Of a stretch of 64,000 nt of DNA, positions 33,950 to 44,885 are shown piece after piece (positions within the stretch are counted from its first letter, which is position 1; each line of letters begins with the position of its first letter). Source of the DNA: Bidens hawaiensis (lineage: Eukaryota; Streptophyta; Magnoliopsida; Asterales; Asteraceae). A model generated the notes under the pieces. The model ran no database searches. It worked only from the letters and a program-made list of their open reading frames with translations, and had not been told where the DNA came from. The stretch covers positions 144,606 to 208,605 of the forward strand of contig JAIQDT010005473.1 in assembly GCA_021521415.1 (NCBI GenBank), written 5' to 3'. The position numbers and the translations under genes were made by a program.

Positions 33950-35476
33950 TTTCAGGATATCCGGAGAAGGATCATCACATGGGGCAACTAAGCGTAGACG
34001 CGGTCCTACACCAGTTCCGCAAGATAAGCCAAAAATGGAGGATGTGGTTGGAAGGAAAACAAAAAGAATGATTAATTACAAGGAAGGAGCAGTACCGTTG
34101 AGGCGAAAGACTAGGGATATGCGAGGTTGTACGTTACTCCGATTTACAGAAGATTCAAAAGAATAAGAGAAGTTGTATGACCTTATGGGGTCGGATATGC
34201 TGAGTTTCAAAACGATTACTTGGGATACTTTGGATGAAATCGGGCAACAAAATCGGATCGAAGAATTGTTGGGCCCGAAGTTCAAAGCGATGTTATGCTT
34301 AAAGGAACAATAGTATAAAGAGTTGACGCTTGAGTTTTTATGTCGTTTCGGTATAAAGATGGTAATTTTGATCAACCCGACGCGGTTTTGTTTGCGTTGG
34401 CACGAGAGACATACGAGATGACGATGGCCGAGTTTGGGGTGGCGAGTGGCTTTTACACAGAAAATGAAGTTAATTCGGTTGAGTTTCACACGAGTTTGCA
34501 AGGAGTGTTTCGAAATAAGAAGCCCTTTACTTTAACCAGCACAGATTTGGCTACTTTTTGGGGAAAGATTGCGGTTACTCCATTTTCAGGGAGTATGGTC
34601 GCATCGGACATTCGCGACCCGGTTTTGAGGTACGTTCATAAAATTCTAAGTCCTACTTCGGTTGGGCAAGGGTCAGGTGAGAATAAAGTGAATTGGTATG
34701 ATTTGTTCTGTTTATTGGTTATGGTTGAACAAAGGCCTGCTAATGTGGCAAGTGTTTTGGCTTGGTCTTTTCATCAAAATCGAAGGGGAGGTAAACAAAA
34801 GAGATCAAAGCTAGATATGGGCCCATATGTGACATTGTTGGTAAGGAATTTGGGTGTTTTTGAGAAATATAATCAGGAATATTTGACACGCGGGCCGGTG
34901 GTTGATTTTATTGGTGTAAGAGAGTTGAGGTCGGCTGGGATTTAAGCGCCCTTTGATCCATTAGCATGGGAGGGGGCTCGTTTGGGTCCTACAGAGCTTC
35001 CACCTCTTGATTCTGAGGCCGCCGAGGCGATGGGAGCTGAGTTACCTAGCCGACATCAGAGGCTGTTACACAAACAAGAGAGACAGGGAAGACAGTATCC
35101 AGTTCGAGAGCCCCGTCTTGAGGTACTTACTTTGGATTCTTTATATGACAGGATGGAGTCGGGATTCGACCACATGCAGGGTTACGTGAATGAGCAGTGT
35201 GATGGGATTAGACAGTTGATGAGGGATAGTCAACAGAGACAAGATGAGAATATGAGACATTTGATGACTGGGTTGCATATTGATATGCCTGATTATTTGA
35301 GACAGCCGCCTGTGTCAAGGCCCAGTGGGTCAAGTTTCCCGGGAGGTTCGGGAAGCTATGGTTATGGATATAGTCATGGATATGGTGCGCCGTTTTATGG
35401 GCCGGGTTCGCGTGAATTTGAGGAAGCTGAGCCGTATCAAACATTCGAGCAGAGTGAGGAAGAGGATGAAGACTAA
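33950..35476 (+). pseudogene. ATHILA ORF-1 / envelope-like gene, broken
   Basis: Three frames form one decayed gene. At 33950-34166 there is a basic N-terminus with nuclear-signal-like KRRRG and RKTKR. At 34340-34945, 201 codons start at ATG 34340 with VLRYVHKILSPTSVGQGSGE and WYDLFCLLVMVEQRP, the pattern of the ATHILA ORF-1 family. The 34982-35476 frame has a Gln/Arg-rich coiled segment, a Gly/Tyr-rich stretch (SYGYGYSHGYGAPFYG) and an acidic end. Stops at 34164, about 34311 and 34943 break it. No clear signal peptide or transmembrane segment is visible, so an envelope role is doubtful in this copy. Confidence 0.8.
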
Positions 35477-36517
35477 GTGTGGGGACGTCCTAGCGAGCTT
35501 GGGGAGTTGTATCATTTATGCTTTATTTTTCTTTTATGTTGTTTTTATTTTCGTTGGTCTGTATGATTATTATCTGAACTTGTATGGCTAGGAGGACGGG
35601 TTGGTGTGATGTTTTCCAGGACACCTAAGTAGACTTTATTTTCTAGATATTCTATTGTGTATTCACTTAGGTATGTCGAGTGGAGAGGCCGTGTCCATTC
35701 AGAAATGAGAGAATGAGATAAATATTCCTGGCGAGCGAATCAGTGAGGAGAGCATTCATGACGACGAGACTGGCACTTTGATAGTCTTCCATACTACCAG
35801 CTAAGTCTTTTAATTTTTACTTTGTTTTTATATTTTTAGTTTTTATGTTTTTAGCTTTCTTTTATTCTTATTTATTTTTTGTATTTTTAGGTTTTATTTT
35901 GTTTTTCAAAATATTTTGAGTCGTGTTTCCGTTCCTGCATTAAGGACAATGCAAATTTTAAGTGTGGGGATGGGAATACATATGTTTTTCGTTTTAGTTT
36001 TTCGTTTAAATCTTCATGAAAACAAAAAGCTTTGAAAAATGTCCTTTGAATTTATTCTTTTTGCTTACAAATGGGAGATGAGGATACTTATCGGGAATCG
36101 GTTTTTCAAACTACTAATAATAAGATATAATTAAAGAACACGCACTTAAGTTGGGATGTGTCGGTAGGCTCAGCCTTGAGAATGAAAGGACAGTTTGATA
36201 GTTGGTTTTTATCGATAAATAAGATTTTTAGTGGGAAACATGTTCAGTCTGTATAAAATACGAGATGAAAGGGCGGGCCATACTCAAGCCTCATTTTTAG
36301 TTTGATTGTACAATATTATGAATTTTGAAGAAATATGAATACGCTATCATACGAAGCTTGGGTAGGTTTAAATGTTAAAGTATACCGTGTAGCCGGTGAT
36401 ATAAACTTAAATCTTGCACTTCTAGTTTTAGTGGTAAACACTTCATAAGCGTATGGTTTTATAGCCTTAAATCCTGTATTGATGGGATGCCTCGGGTTCG
36501 GAGACCACGGGTCATTT
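35477..36517. other. Athila-like 3' untranslated region, first part
   Basis: Non-coding. It contains two internal copies of the purine tract AAGTGTGGGGA (35475-35485 and 35960-35970) that resemble the real polypurine tract at 53612. The region resumes at 52856-53626 on the other side of copia 2. Confidence 0.7.
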
Positions 36518-36854
36518 TGTTGGACTCGGTATGCCCAAGACACATATTTTTATTGATGTGGCTAGTACGTCATGATCCAAGTCGGGTCATACCCAATAAC
36601 AAGCTAGACAAGCACTAACAATATTTGTTTATATATGATATGATCATAACAAATAAATATTAACACTTAAGTTATTTAGAAAGGGGTTTCTAAATACAAT
36701 GTACTTGTGAAATAAATAAATCATATGGATGATTTATATTTTGAGAGATAGCATTCCATAATATTACTTAAGATAGTTAAATAACAATATGTGGATAATG
36801 GTTACCAAGCATGTCACCTATAATGTTTTATAACATAAATGAAAGTTATAAAAA

Positions 36855-36856
36855 TG

Positions 36857-36900
<44 letters not shown>
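36855..36900. repeat. (AAT)n microsatellite in copia 2 5' LTR
   Basis: About fifteen AAT units, equivalent to the tract at 47557-47605 in the 3' LTR. Confidence 0.9.
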
Positions 36901-36979
36901 TAGAAAGGAAGCCCCCGCCCTTTCTCTTGTTCTCTCCTATTATTTTATTATTATAAATTATATAGTAGGTAGAGGTGCA

Positions 36980-37210
36980 CAAACCGGTTTTTTTTAATAA
37001 ACCGGTTCGGTTATTAACCGGACCGGTTTTTTTTGGCCCGGAAAAAAACCGGTTCGGTTAATAACCGGTTTTTTGCTGTCAAAACCCTAACCGGTCTAAC
37101 CGGTTAGGACCGGTTTAGAAACCGGTTAGAACCGGTTAATAAACCGGTTTTTTTATTAACCGGTTTTTTTTATTAACCGGTTTTTTTTATTAACCGGTTT
37201 TTTTTTTTTT
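36980..37210. repeat. Left subterminal AACCGGTT cluster of the hAT element
   Basis: More than a dozen AACCGGTT, ACCGGTT or AACCGG units lie within 230 bp, often separated by T or A runs. The opposite end has a matching cluster. Confidence 0.9.
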
Positions 37211-37815
37211 TTTTTTAAATTTCGCTGTTTCAAATACGAATATTTGTTTTTTATATTTTGTACTTAATGAAGACCATTATTTTTTCACAATATAAACAAA
37301 CCGGTAACTACAAGGTAAAACGGTAACTACAAGGCAAAACGGACTGACCGAAGCCATTCTTTGCTTTCGTTGTTAGGGTTCTTTGCTTGGAAGATGAGTA
37401 TGAGTGTGTGTTGGTGAATGTGTTTTCAACAAACCAAAGATTAAAAACACATAACTTTCATTTATAGTTTTTACATTAAAAATACAAACATTAAATCGTT
37501 ATCGCATATTCGTAACTCAAAAATACAAACATTAAATCATTAACACTGAAGAAATCTCTGCCAAGAACTGTTGTTCATGATTTAACTCAAAAATACAAAC
37601 ATTAAATCGTGAACTAGCAGATGCTCCTGTTGTTCCCAATCGCAGTTTGTTCATGATTTGCCTCCATGTTTGCTGTTTCTTTAACTAAATTAGAAAAATC
37701 CAAATCAACAAGTAAATAAGAGCACATATTAGGAAAAAGAATGCTTAGACACGATTACATGAACAACTTGCTGTTTCTTACTCATGATTTGCCTCCATGT
37801 TTGCTGTTTCTTTAA

Positions 37816-39913
37816 CTAATTTTCTTCGCTACCCGATCCCGAGCTATTTCTTAGATAATCGTCGTACGCGGCTTCTTCATCGGTCATTGGTTGAGTGTGT
37901 CCTTCATTGACCTCGTCTTCATACAAGCCCGCTTCATACTCCATTTCCCCCTCGAGTGAGCGTTGATGTTGTGCCCTATCTAAAGAGTCCAAGTAATCCT
38001 TGTAGCAAATCGACATCTCTATAGCTGGTGCAGTGAGTCGAGTCCTCCTAATCGATATAACTCTGCCAGAAACAGAAAAAGCAGACTCCGAAGCTACCGT
38101 GGAAGCTTGGACCGTTAGTAAATCTTTGGCCATGGCGGCGAGGATCGGAAACTCATCCTCCTTACCTCTCCACCAAGCCAGCAAATCAAGACTTCTAAAT
38201 TCATCCGGAGTCATGTGTTTCACAAAGTTGGTACCACCATACCTTCCAAGTTCACTGCTTGGGGTGTTTACCTTTTGACGTTTACCGGCGTCTTCCCAAA
38301 TCATGTAGTACATCCCCATTTCAAGGTCGGTTTGGGATTGGGATTGGGCAACAGCTCTTAACGAGTCATGAATTTGGGAAGACGACCCGTATTTTGTAAG
38401 GTAGACATCATACATGTTTGACAAGGTGGTGTTGAAAGCATTCTTTAAAGTTTGGCTATAATAGGGGTTTTGATCGTCGTTTAACCCTAGCTCATCACAA
38501 ATTTTTTCTATTAAAGCTTCAACACCACCAACATTGATGCAAGGGTTTAACGCAGCAGCACATGTCAAAACAGCGGGTAGTTCTTGAAAATATTTTCTAA
38601 ATTTTTCTTTCATTTTTACACCCATATCAAAATAAGGTGCACCCCTACAATGAAGTTCACTCAACTTTGTGCACATGACAGCAATTTTTGGTAAAGCAAT
38701 GGGGCTTGTTGGATAGTAAACCCCGGATAAACTAGTTGTGCAAGATTTAAAAATTTGAAGGACCTCCGTAACGATCTCAATCAATAACCAGTTTCTAGGA
38801 TCGTACGGTGCACATTTACCCCTACTTGACAAAATTTGATGAAACGCAATTAATGATTCTTTTTGTTGGATGGCTTTCTCAAACATATTACAAGTCGAGT
38901 TCCATCTTGTTGGACAATCCCAATTTGGCCCCAACCATTGACAATTAGCTTCTACACAATTTTTTGTATCTTGAAAATGTTTTATTGTTGCTAAAAACAT
39001 CTCGTAACATTCTTTTAAAATTGTTTCTTTGCGTTTCGATCACGTTTAATCCATCTTGCACGGCCAAGTTGATAATATGTTCAATGCATCGGCTATGAAA
39101 AAACGCTCCATCACAAATAGGTTTATACTTTAATTTTAAATGGCCAACCGCGGCCGTATTGTTGGACGCGTTATCAAACGAAATTGAAAAGATTTTATGT
39201 TCAATCTTGTATTGTCGAATGACTTTATCCAAGATTTGAAAAATATTTCTACCCGTGTGCGGGTAATCAAACAATTGAAACGCAACGGTTCGTTTCATCA
39301 TTTGCCACGACTCGGGGTCAACCCAATGAGCCGTCACACAAATGTATGAGTCGGGCGAACCATGAGGTACCGACCACACATCCGTTGTTAAGTTTACACC
39401 AGTTTGTAAGTTTGAAAAGTATGAAATTAGTTCGGATTTAGCGTTTTTCCATGCTTTAAGATAATCTCTTCTAAGGGTCGAACGACTTACGTGTTGGTAG
39501 CGTGGTTGAACATAGTTTTGCATCATCTCCGTGAATTGAGGGTTGTCGAAGTGGTTGAAAGGAAGTGTTTGTTGAATCACAAAGTTTGAAAACTGTTGAC
39601 GTACCGCTTCAACGTCGTACGTAAACACCGCTCCTTGATTCGTCATCTCCGGCTGCGAACTACTTCCCGATTCGTCCTTCAAGGCCTTGCAAAAGGGCCT
39701 TTGTACATGCGCTTTTAAACTGGAGTTTGCATCTTTGCCATAAAACTTCAAACAATGTTTGCATCGCGCTTTTTGGCTACCGTTAGACATTTCGCATAGG
39801 TCGAAATGTTGCCAAACATCATGGTTTCGTTTCGTGGGGATGACCCGAACGACCGTTTCTCCCGTGTTCGAGGCACCCATGTTGACGGATGAAGCAGCAC
39901 TTTGGGAGGCCAT
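37816..39913 (-). pseudogene. hAT superfamily transposase (BED finger, hATC), one frameshift
   Basis: Start ATG 39913. The first frame (322 codons, to 38945) has a BED-type zinc finger at about residues 33-80 (VWQHF, CKHCLKFY, then His and Cys), the LTTDVWS motif with the first catalytic Asp, the SFDNASNN motif, and FHSRCIEHIINLAVQDGL. The second frame (39000-37816) continues with WDCPTRWNSTCNMF and ends with the hATC dimerisation region LLAWW, ASTVASESAFSVSGRVISIRRTRL. The two overlap at 38945-39000 in different phases, near a run of T and A, so a one-base indel separates them. Apart from this the length (about 690 residues) is normal for hAT. It cuts and pastes elements with matching ends. 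Confidence 0.93.
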
Positions 39914-40189
39914 GATAATCGACTACGAAATAAGAGTGGTATACTCGAGTATGAAATAAACGACTACGAAATAAGAGCGTATGGAGTGGTAATGTGGTAT
40001 AATTGAGCGTGAGATAACAAAATAATCGCGTATGAAATAAACGTTTAGAGCGTTTGGAGTTGTATAATCGAGTGTGATCTAACCAATACCCAACCTAAAC
40101 TATATATAGATGTTTGTGGGGGTAAAATGGTAAAAAAAAAAAAACGGTCCAAAAACAAAAAAAACGGGCATATAGCCGTTATAAACCGG

Positions 40190-40410
40190 TTTTTTTATAA
40201 ACCGGTTAACCGGTTTTTCCATAACCGGTTAATAAAAAAAACCGGTTTTTCCATTAACCGGTTCGTTAACCGGTTTTGGATCTAGAACTTGTAACCGAAA
40301 GACGAACCGGCGGTTTCTAAACCGGTCAAACCGGTTTTTAAAAACCGGTTTTCGTAAAAACCGGTTTCCGGTTTAAACCGGTAAACCGGTTCCCCAACCG
40401 GTTTTTTTGG
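40190..40410. repeat. Right subterminal AACCGGTT cluster of the hAT element
   Basis: This is the mirror of the left cluster, with about fifteen ACCGGTT-type units in 220 bp directly inside the right terminal inverted repeat. Confidence 0.9.
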
Positions 40411-41002
40411 CCATCTCTAATAGTAGGTACATGCAATGCATTTTATTGGTTAAAAGGGAGGTGCCATTTGAAAGGCTTATTATGCACTCTTTCTCTCAAT
40501 CTCACATACACACATACAACACAAGAGAAGAAAAATCCTCTCTTCTCTTTTCTCTCTTGGACGGCCAAGAGTTAGAACACAAGTACAAGAAAACACAATA
40601 GAGGATAAATCCTCTACTCACTTTCCCTCTCTTCCTCTCTTTGGACGGCCAAGGAAAAAGGAACCAAGAAGTGTTGTCAAGTGAAAATCCTAGCTACAAG
40701 TGGTGTTTGTTGGAAAGCTTGGGGTATGCTAGCTTGAGGAGCTTCATATTCAAGTTCTTCCCTTCTTGAACATCATCTCCTTCCTCATTCTTGGATTTGA
40801 AAGGTAGCTTTTACATGCATGGACTTATAGTGACATGCATATGTTTGATAATATGTATTTCGTATTTGGATCTGGGCTTGGTTTTGCATGTGTAAAATTG
40901 GTTTTATACATATCAAATTAACAAGATTTAAAACTAATTTCCACTGCATTTTTCATAAAATAGGGATTTTATGACTTTGATAATCTTGTTAAAACCCAAC
41001 AA

Positions 41003-41016
41003 TGGCATCAAGAGCC
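41003..41016 (+). promoter_or_regulatory. Copia 2 primer-binding site (initiator tRNA-Met like)
   Basis: TGGCATCAAGAGCC begins two bases after the 5' LTR. It differs from the usual TGGTATCAGAGCC by one substitution and one inserted base. Confidence 0.8.
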
Positions 41017-42480
41017 GCTTATACGGATGCATGCTTCAATAGACCCGAAAATTTTCGGGTTTATGGTTTACCATATGGCCGAAAATTTTAGGGGTTTTGG
41101 TTACCCCATGATTTTTCAAGGTTATACTTTACATGCATGTGGTAATCTTGAAAAACTAAGGCATTTTGATGATTAATTGTGTTGTTTGGACAAAACCCAG
41201 AACTTTTGGTTTTGTCAAGTTTGGCCTAAAGTTTTAGGGTCCAAGGGGAACCATTTGAGTCTTGTGTTATTGCATATTTGGATAAGTAATAGATGTTCAT
41301 AACCTAGCCATGGCCTTGTGTTGGTCGAATGATTGTGTTGATATATTTGTTCATTCAAATGGTTGTTTGTTCATTCAATATGGTTGTAATATTTATTTGG
41401 GTTTGTAATCTATTTATTTATTTCAATTGGTTTGTAATAATAAGTAGATTAGATGCATTTCTTTTACTAGAGAAAAATGTATTAGGATATATTTTGTAAA
41501 AGAAGATGCAAGGAAGGAGGCCCAAATAAAATGAAGGAGACCACAACACGGGGGTGAACACTTGGAGCATTTTGATGCGGGATCAAGTGGGAGTTCATCG
41601 ACACAAGCTCATGTCCTTTCGGGTCCCTTAGGAGAGACTTTTTGACACACTTGTCTTCGGTCAACAAGTGTAGTCAACATTAGGAGGCTATGATTATGAA
41701 CTTGTGGTTGAATGTTTTATGCTTGTGTGGTTGATTTAATTTTGTGTATTTTATTACAATTTGGATTGTTAACCACTTAAAATCAACAACTAGCATAAAA
41801 TTGGTTCCTTAGAAATCATTAGGTAATAAAAATTGGTTTTATTAAATGGCTAATAATTTCATAATAAAATGGGTTTTATTAATAGGAACTTTGAAAAATG
41901 GGTTTTTCAACTAAGTATCATACATTTGAATGCATGCAAATGAAAGGTACATAAAAAGTTTTCCAATCTAGAATTTTGAAAACTAAAATCCCTTTTATAA
42001 AATAAGTTGACCACCATCCTTTTATACGACACTCGGATCACTTGGGAACTCGGTGTGGGATAAAGGTCACCTAACCGCATTAGAGGAAACTTGTGAGTTT
42101 GAGGTGGGTTTGCCATATGTGTGGGATAAAGGTCACCTAGCCACTTGTATGTGTAAATTCACACGTGTGTGTAAGTAGAACGACTTAAATTGGAAACCAT
42201 GTGAATAGGGTCACCGAAGCATGGTGTACAATGGTGTTGATGGGATTATACATGCCGACTAAACATAAGATGTTTAACCGATCCCATCAAACTAGAAGTT
42301 GCAAAGGGTTGCAATCGTCAGGCGTTGACTACCTTGTTAACTTAAATAGTAGGATAAAGGTCACCTAACTACTATTTGAATGTAACGTTGGGTTCTAGAT
42401 TTTAATCATTAATTGTCTTGGAGACACAAAGGGTATTAAAGATTAAAATAATTGATATCGAAAATACTAAAATTGAGCTT
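41017..42480. other. Copia 2 leader
   Basis: About 1.45 kb between primer site and gag with no supported ORF. Phrases like 'gggataaaggtcacctaa' recur several times (about 42055-42130 and 42350-42372), giving a loose internal repeat. Confidence 0.6.
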
Positions 42481-42495
42481 TGTTATGTTTGTAGA

Positions 42496-43440
42496 TGGCC
42501 GCAATCAACATCCACCTAACGTTATTATTCCACCCGTTAACAACCTATCACTAAGATCTATTCTCGATAAGGATCGTCTAAACTATACCAACTTTATGGA
42601 TTGGTATCAAAACTTGAGAATCGTTCTCAAGAAGAAAAGAAATACTATGTAATAGACGAGCCTATTCCTGATGAACCTAACGTTGACGATGCCGAAAACC
42701 ATGACAATTGGGTAAAGCACAATGAGGATTCGGTGCAAGTTTCTTTCCTCATGTTCAGAACTATGATTCCCGAGATTCAAAAGGACTTTGAACTTCATGG
42801 GGCATACGACAAGATCACCCAACTTAAGGAAATGTTCCTTACCACAAGCTAAGGTGGAACGCTTCGAAACGGTTCGAGCGCTTCATGCATGCCGTATGGA
42901 AGAAACCCAATCGGTTTCATCTTATGTACTTAAGATGGAAAGCCACATTGATCGTCTCGAGCGCCTTAATTGTCCCGTCTCAAAAGAGTTAGCCTCGGAT
43001 TTGATCCTAAATGGGCTAACCAAGAAGTTTGAGACATTTGTTATGAATTATAACATGAATGGGTGGGACAAGAGTATTGGTGAGCCTCAAGCAATGCTCA
43101 AAACGGCCGAGACGGGAATGGGTAAAAAGATTTTACCCGTTCTCACAATCAATGAGGGAGGCAATAAGAAAAGGCATCACCCGGAACCCAAGGCAAAGGT
43201 TGCCAAAGGCAGGGACAACACATGAGTAAGTTCAAAGGAAAAGGAAAAGTGGAACCACCCAAACCAAAGAAGCTAAAGGTTAGCTCGGAGAATCCATGCT
43301 TTGGATGTGGAGAGATTGGGCATTGGATGAGGAATTGTCCAACCCATCTCAAAGAGTTGAAAGCAAAGAGGGATGCGGGGCAAACCTCGGGTACAACTTT
43401 CATGATTCACATTGATCTTAATATTGTTTCTTCTAACACA
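42496..43440 (+). pseudogene. Copia 2 gag, broken by several frameshifts
   Basis: Gag reads through successive frames at 42452-42652, 42601-42852, 42788-43225 and 43222-43647. Recognisable phrases are LNYTNFMDWYQNLRIVL near the N-terminus, YVLKMESHIDRLERL and LILNGLTKKFETFVMNYN in the capsid-like part, and the CCHC zinc knuckle CFGCGEIGHWMRNC at about 43297-43338. The ATG at 42496 is out of phase with the first frame, so even the start is affected. Each break looks like a one-base indel. The protein would form particles and bind element RNA. Confidence 0.9.
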
Positions 43441-43740
43441 TGGGTATTGGATACCGGATGTGGAACTCATATTTGCAATTTGTTGCAGGGGTTCAAAGGA
43501 AGTGAACGATTTAAGAAAGGAGATACAAGTCTCTTCATGGGCAATAGAGCAAAGGTTGTTGTCGAAGCCCGAGGAGACTACACTTTAAAATTGTCAAATG
43601 GTTTGGAAGTTATTTTAAAAGACATTTTGTATGCTCCTAGTGACTAGGAATATTATCTCCGTTTCTTTGTTAAGACAATGTGGTTTTGATTTAATGTTTG
43701 TGGACAATGGAATTTATGTTTTCATGTCTTTTATTTTAAA
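43435..43740 (+). pseudogene. Copia 2 protease, broken
   Basis: The catalytic triplet occurs as Asp-Thr-Gly in WVLDTGCGTHIC (about 43441-43476), and the domain continues to LKDILYAPS near 43640. A TAG at 43645-43647 and a phase change end the frame. The remaining protease-integrase linker is readable in another phase to about 43740. Copia proteases more often have Asp-Ser-Gly; Asp-Thr-Gly is a known variant. Confidence 0.85.
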
Positions 43741-43743
43741 GCA

Positions 43744-44879
43744 ATGCCGTCTAATGGCATTTATGAATTAGTTCATGATAACACATCCTTTGATAACATG
43801 TTGTACCAATCAAGCACCAAAAGACTCAAAATGGATTTGAGTAAGACTTATCCTTGGCATTGTCGCCTTGGTCACATAAACAAAGATCGCATATATACAC
43901 TTCAAAAGAATGGTCTTTTGGAATCAAGTGAAGATGATTCATTTGATAAGTGTGAGTCTTGTTTACTAGGGAAGATGACCGAGGACCTTTTTAGTGGGAC
44001 AAATGAAGGGGCGAAAGACTTATTGGGTATCATACATTCGGATGTATGTGGTCCCTTTAAGGCAATGACAAGGAATGGTAAAAGATACTTCATTACCTTT
44101 ATCGACGATTATATTCGTTATGGGTATGTGTACTTGTTAAGACACAAAGATGAAGCCTTTGAAATGTTCAAAGTCTTCCAAAGTGAATTACAAAATCAAC
44201 TCGATAAAACCATCAAAGTACTTCGTTCGGATAGAGGAGGTGAATACCTAAGTGATGCTTTCCGAGATCATCTTAGGAGTTGTGGGGTCATCTCACAACT
44301 TACTCCACCCGGAACACCACAACATAATGGTGTGTTCGAAAGGAGGAATCGAACTCTATTGGATATGGTTCGATCTATGATGGCTAGACGCACATTGCCT
44401 CTATCATTTTGGGGTTTCGTTTTGCTCTCTGCGGCCCGTATTCTAAATATGGCCCCAAACAAGAAAGTGGAAAAAAACCTTTTGAAATATGGAATGGAAG
44501 GGTTCCATCATTGTCATATTTAAAGGTATGGGGTTATGAGGCTTATGTCAAGAACAACACCCAAAACAAACTTGAAAGTCGATCCATTAAGTTTATCTTT
44601 GTAGGATATCCCAAGGACTCTATGGGATATTATTTCTACAACCCAAATGAGCAAAAGGTGTTCATTGCGCGAAAGGCGGAGTTCATAGAAACTAAGTTCC
44701 TTATGGAAGGTACTAGTAGAACGGTGGAACTCGAGGAGGATCGAGAACCACAAGCCGATACACGTTTGGTTAATACTAGCAATCAACAAAAGGTTGTTGA
44801 AAATGATCAAATGGTTGATCAAGACACACAAAACGTTCGCAAGTCCGGTAGAATTAGCCATCCACCCGAAAGATATTGA
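43744..44879 (+). pseudogene. Copia 2 integrase, one frameshift
   Basis: The 43744-44523 frame has the zinc-binding domain (WHCRLGHINKDR with KCESCLLGK) and the catalytic triad in HSDVCGPF, RSDRGGEYLSD and HNGVFERRNRTLLD. The phase changes near 44470. The 44409-44879 frame then gives the C-terminal region (LKVWGYEAYVKN, FIFVGYPKDSMGYYFYNP) and a linker ending SHPPERY before a TGA at 44877-44879. That stop alone separates it from the RT frame at 44886. Confidence 0.92.
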
Positions 44880-44885
44880 TTTTTC

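Larger units (their letters stand above)
36962..40427 (-). mobile_element. hAT transposon, near-autonomous
   Basis: A 3,450-bp element (36970-40419) lies inside the copia 2 LTR. A perfect 8-bp duplication ATAGTAGG flanks it (36962-36969 and 40420-40427). The inverted ends read tagaggtgcacaaaccgg and, from the right, tagagatggccaaaaaaacc. Both subterminal regions (about 36980-37210 and 40190-40410) are packed with AACCGGTT palindromes, likely transposase-binding sites. The single gene on the minus strand encodes a hAT transposase with one frameshift. The uninterrupted LTR at 52260-52290 confirms the empty site. Confidence 0.97.
36518..41001 (+). repeat. Copia 2 5' LTR, interrupted by a hAT transposon
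   Basis: LTR sequence occupies 36518-36969 and 40428-41001, with the hAT insertion between. An AAT microsatellite at 36855-36900 is shared with the other LTR. Confidence 0.95.

Noticed and set aside
33950..35476. True viral envelope gene
   Set aside because: The fragments match the ATHILA ORF-1 pattern, but no signal peptide, transmembrane segment or cleavage site is visible, so an envelope function is not claimed.
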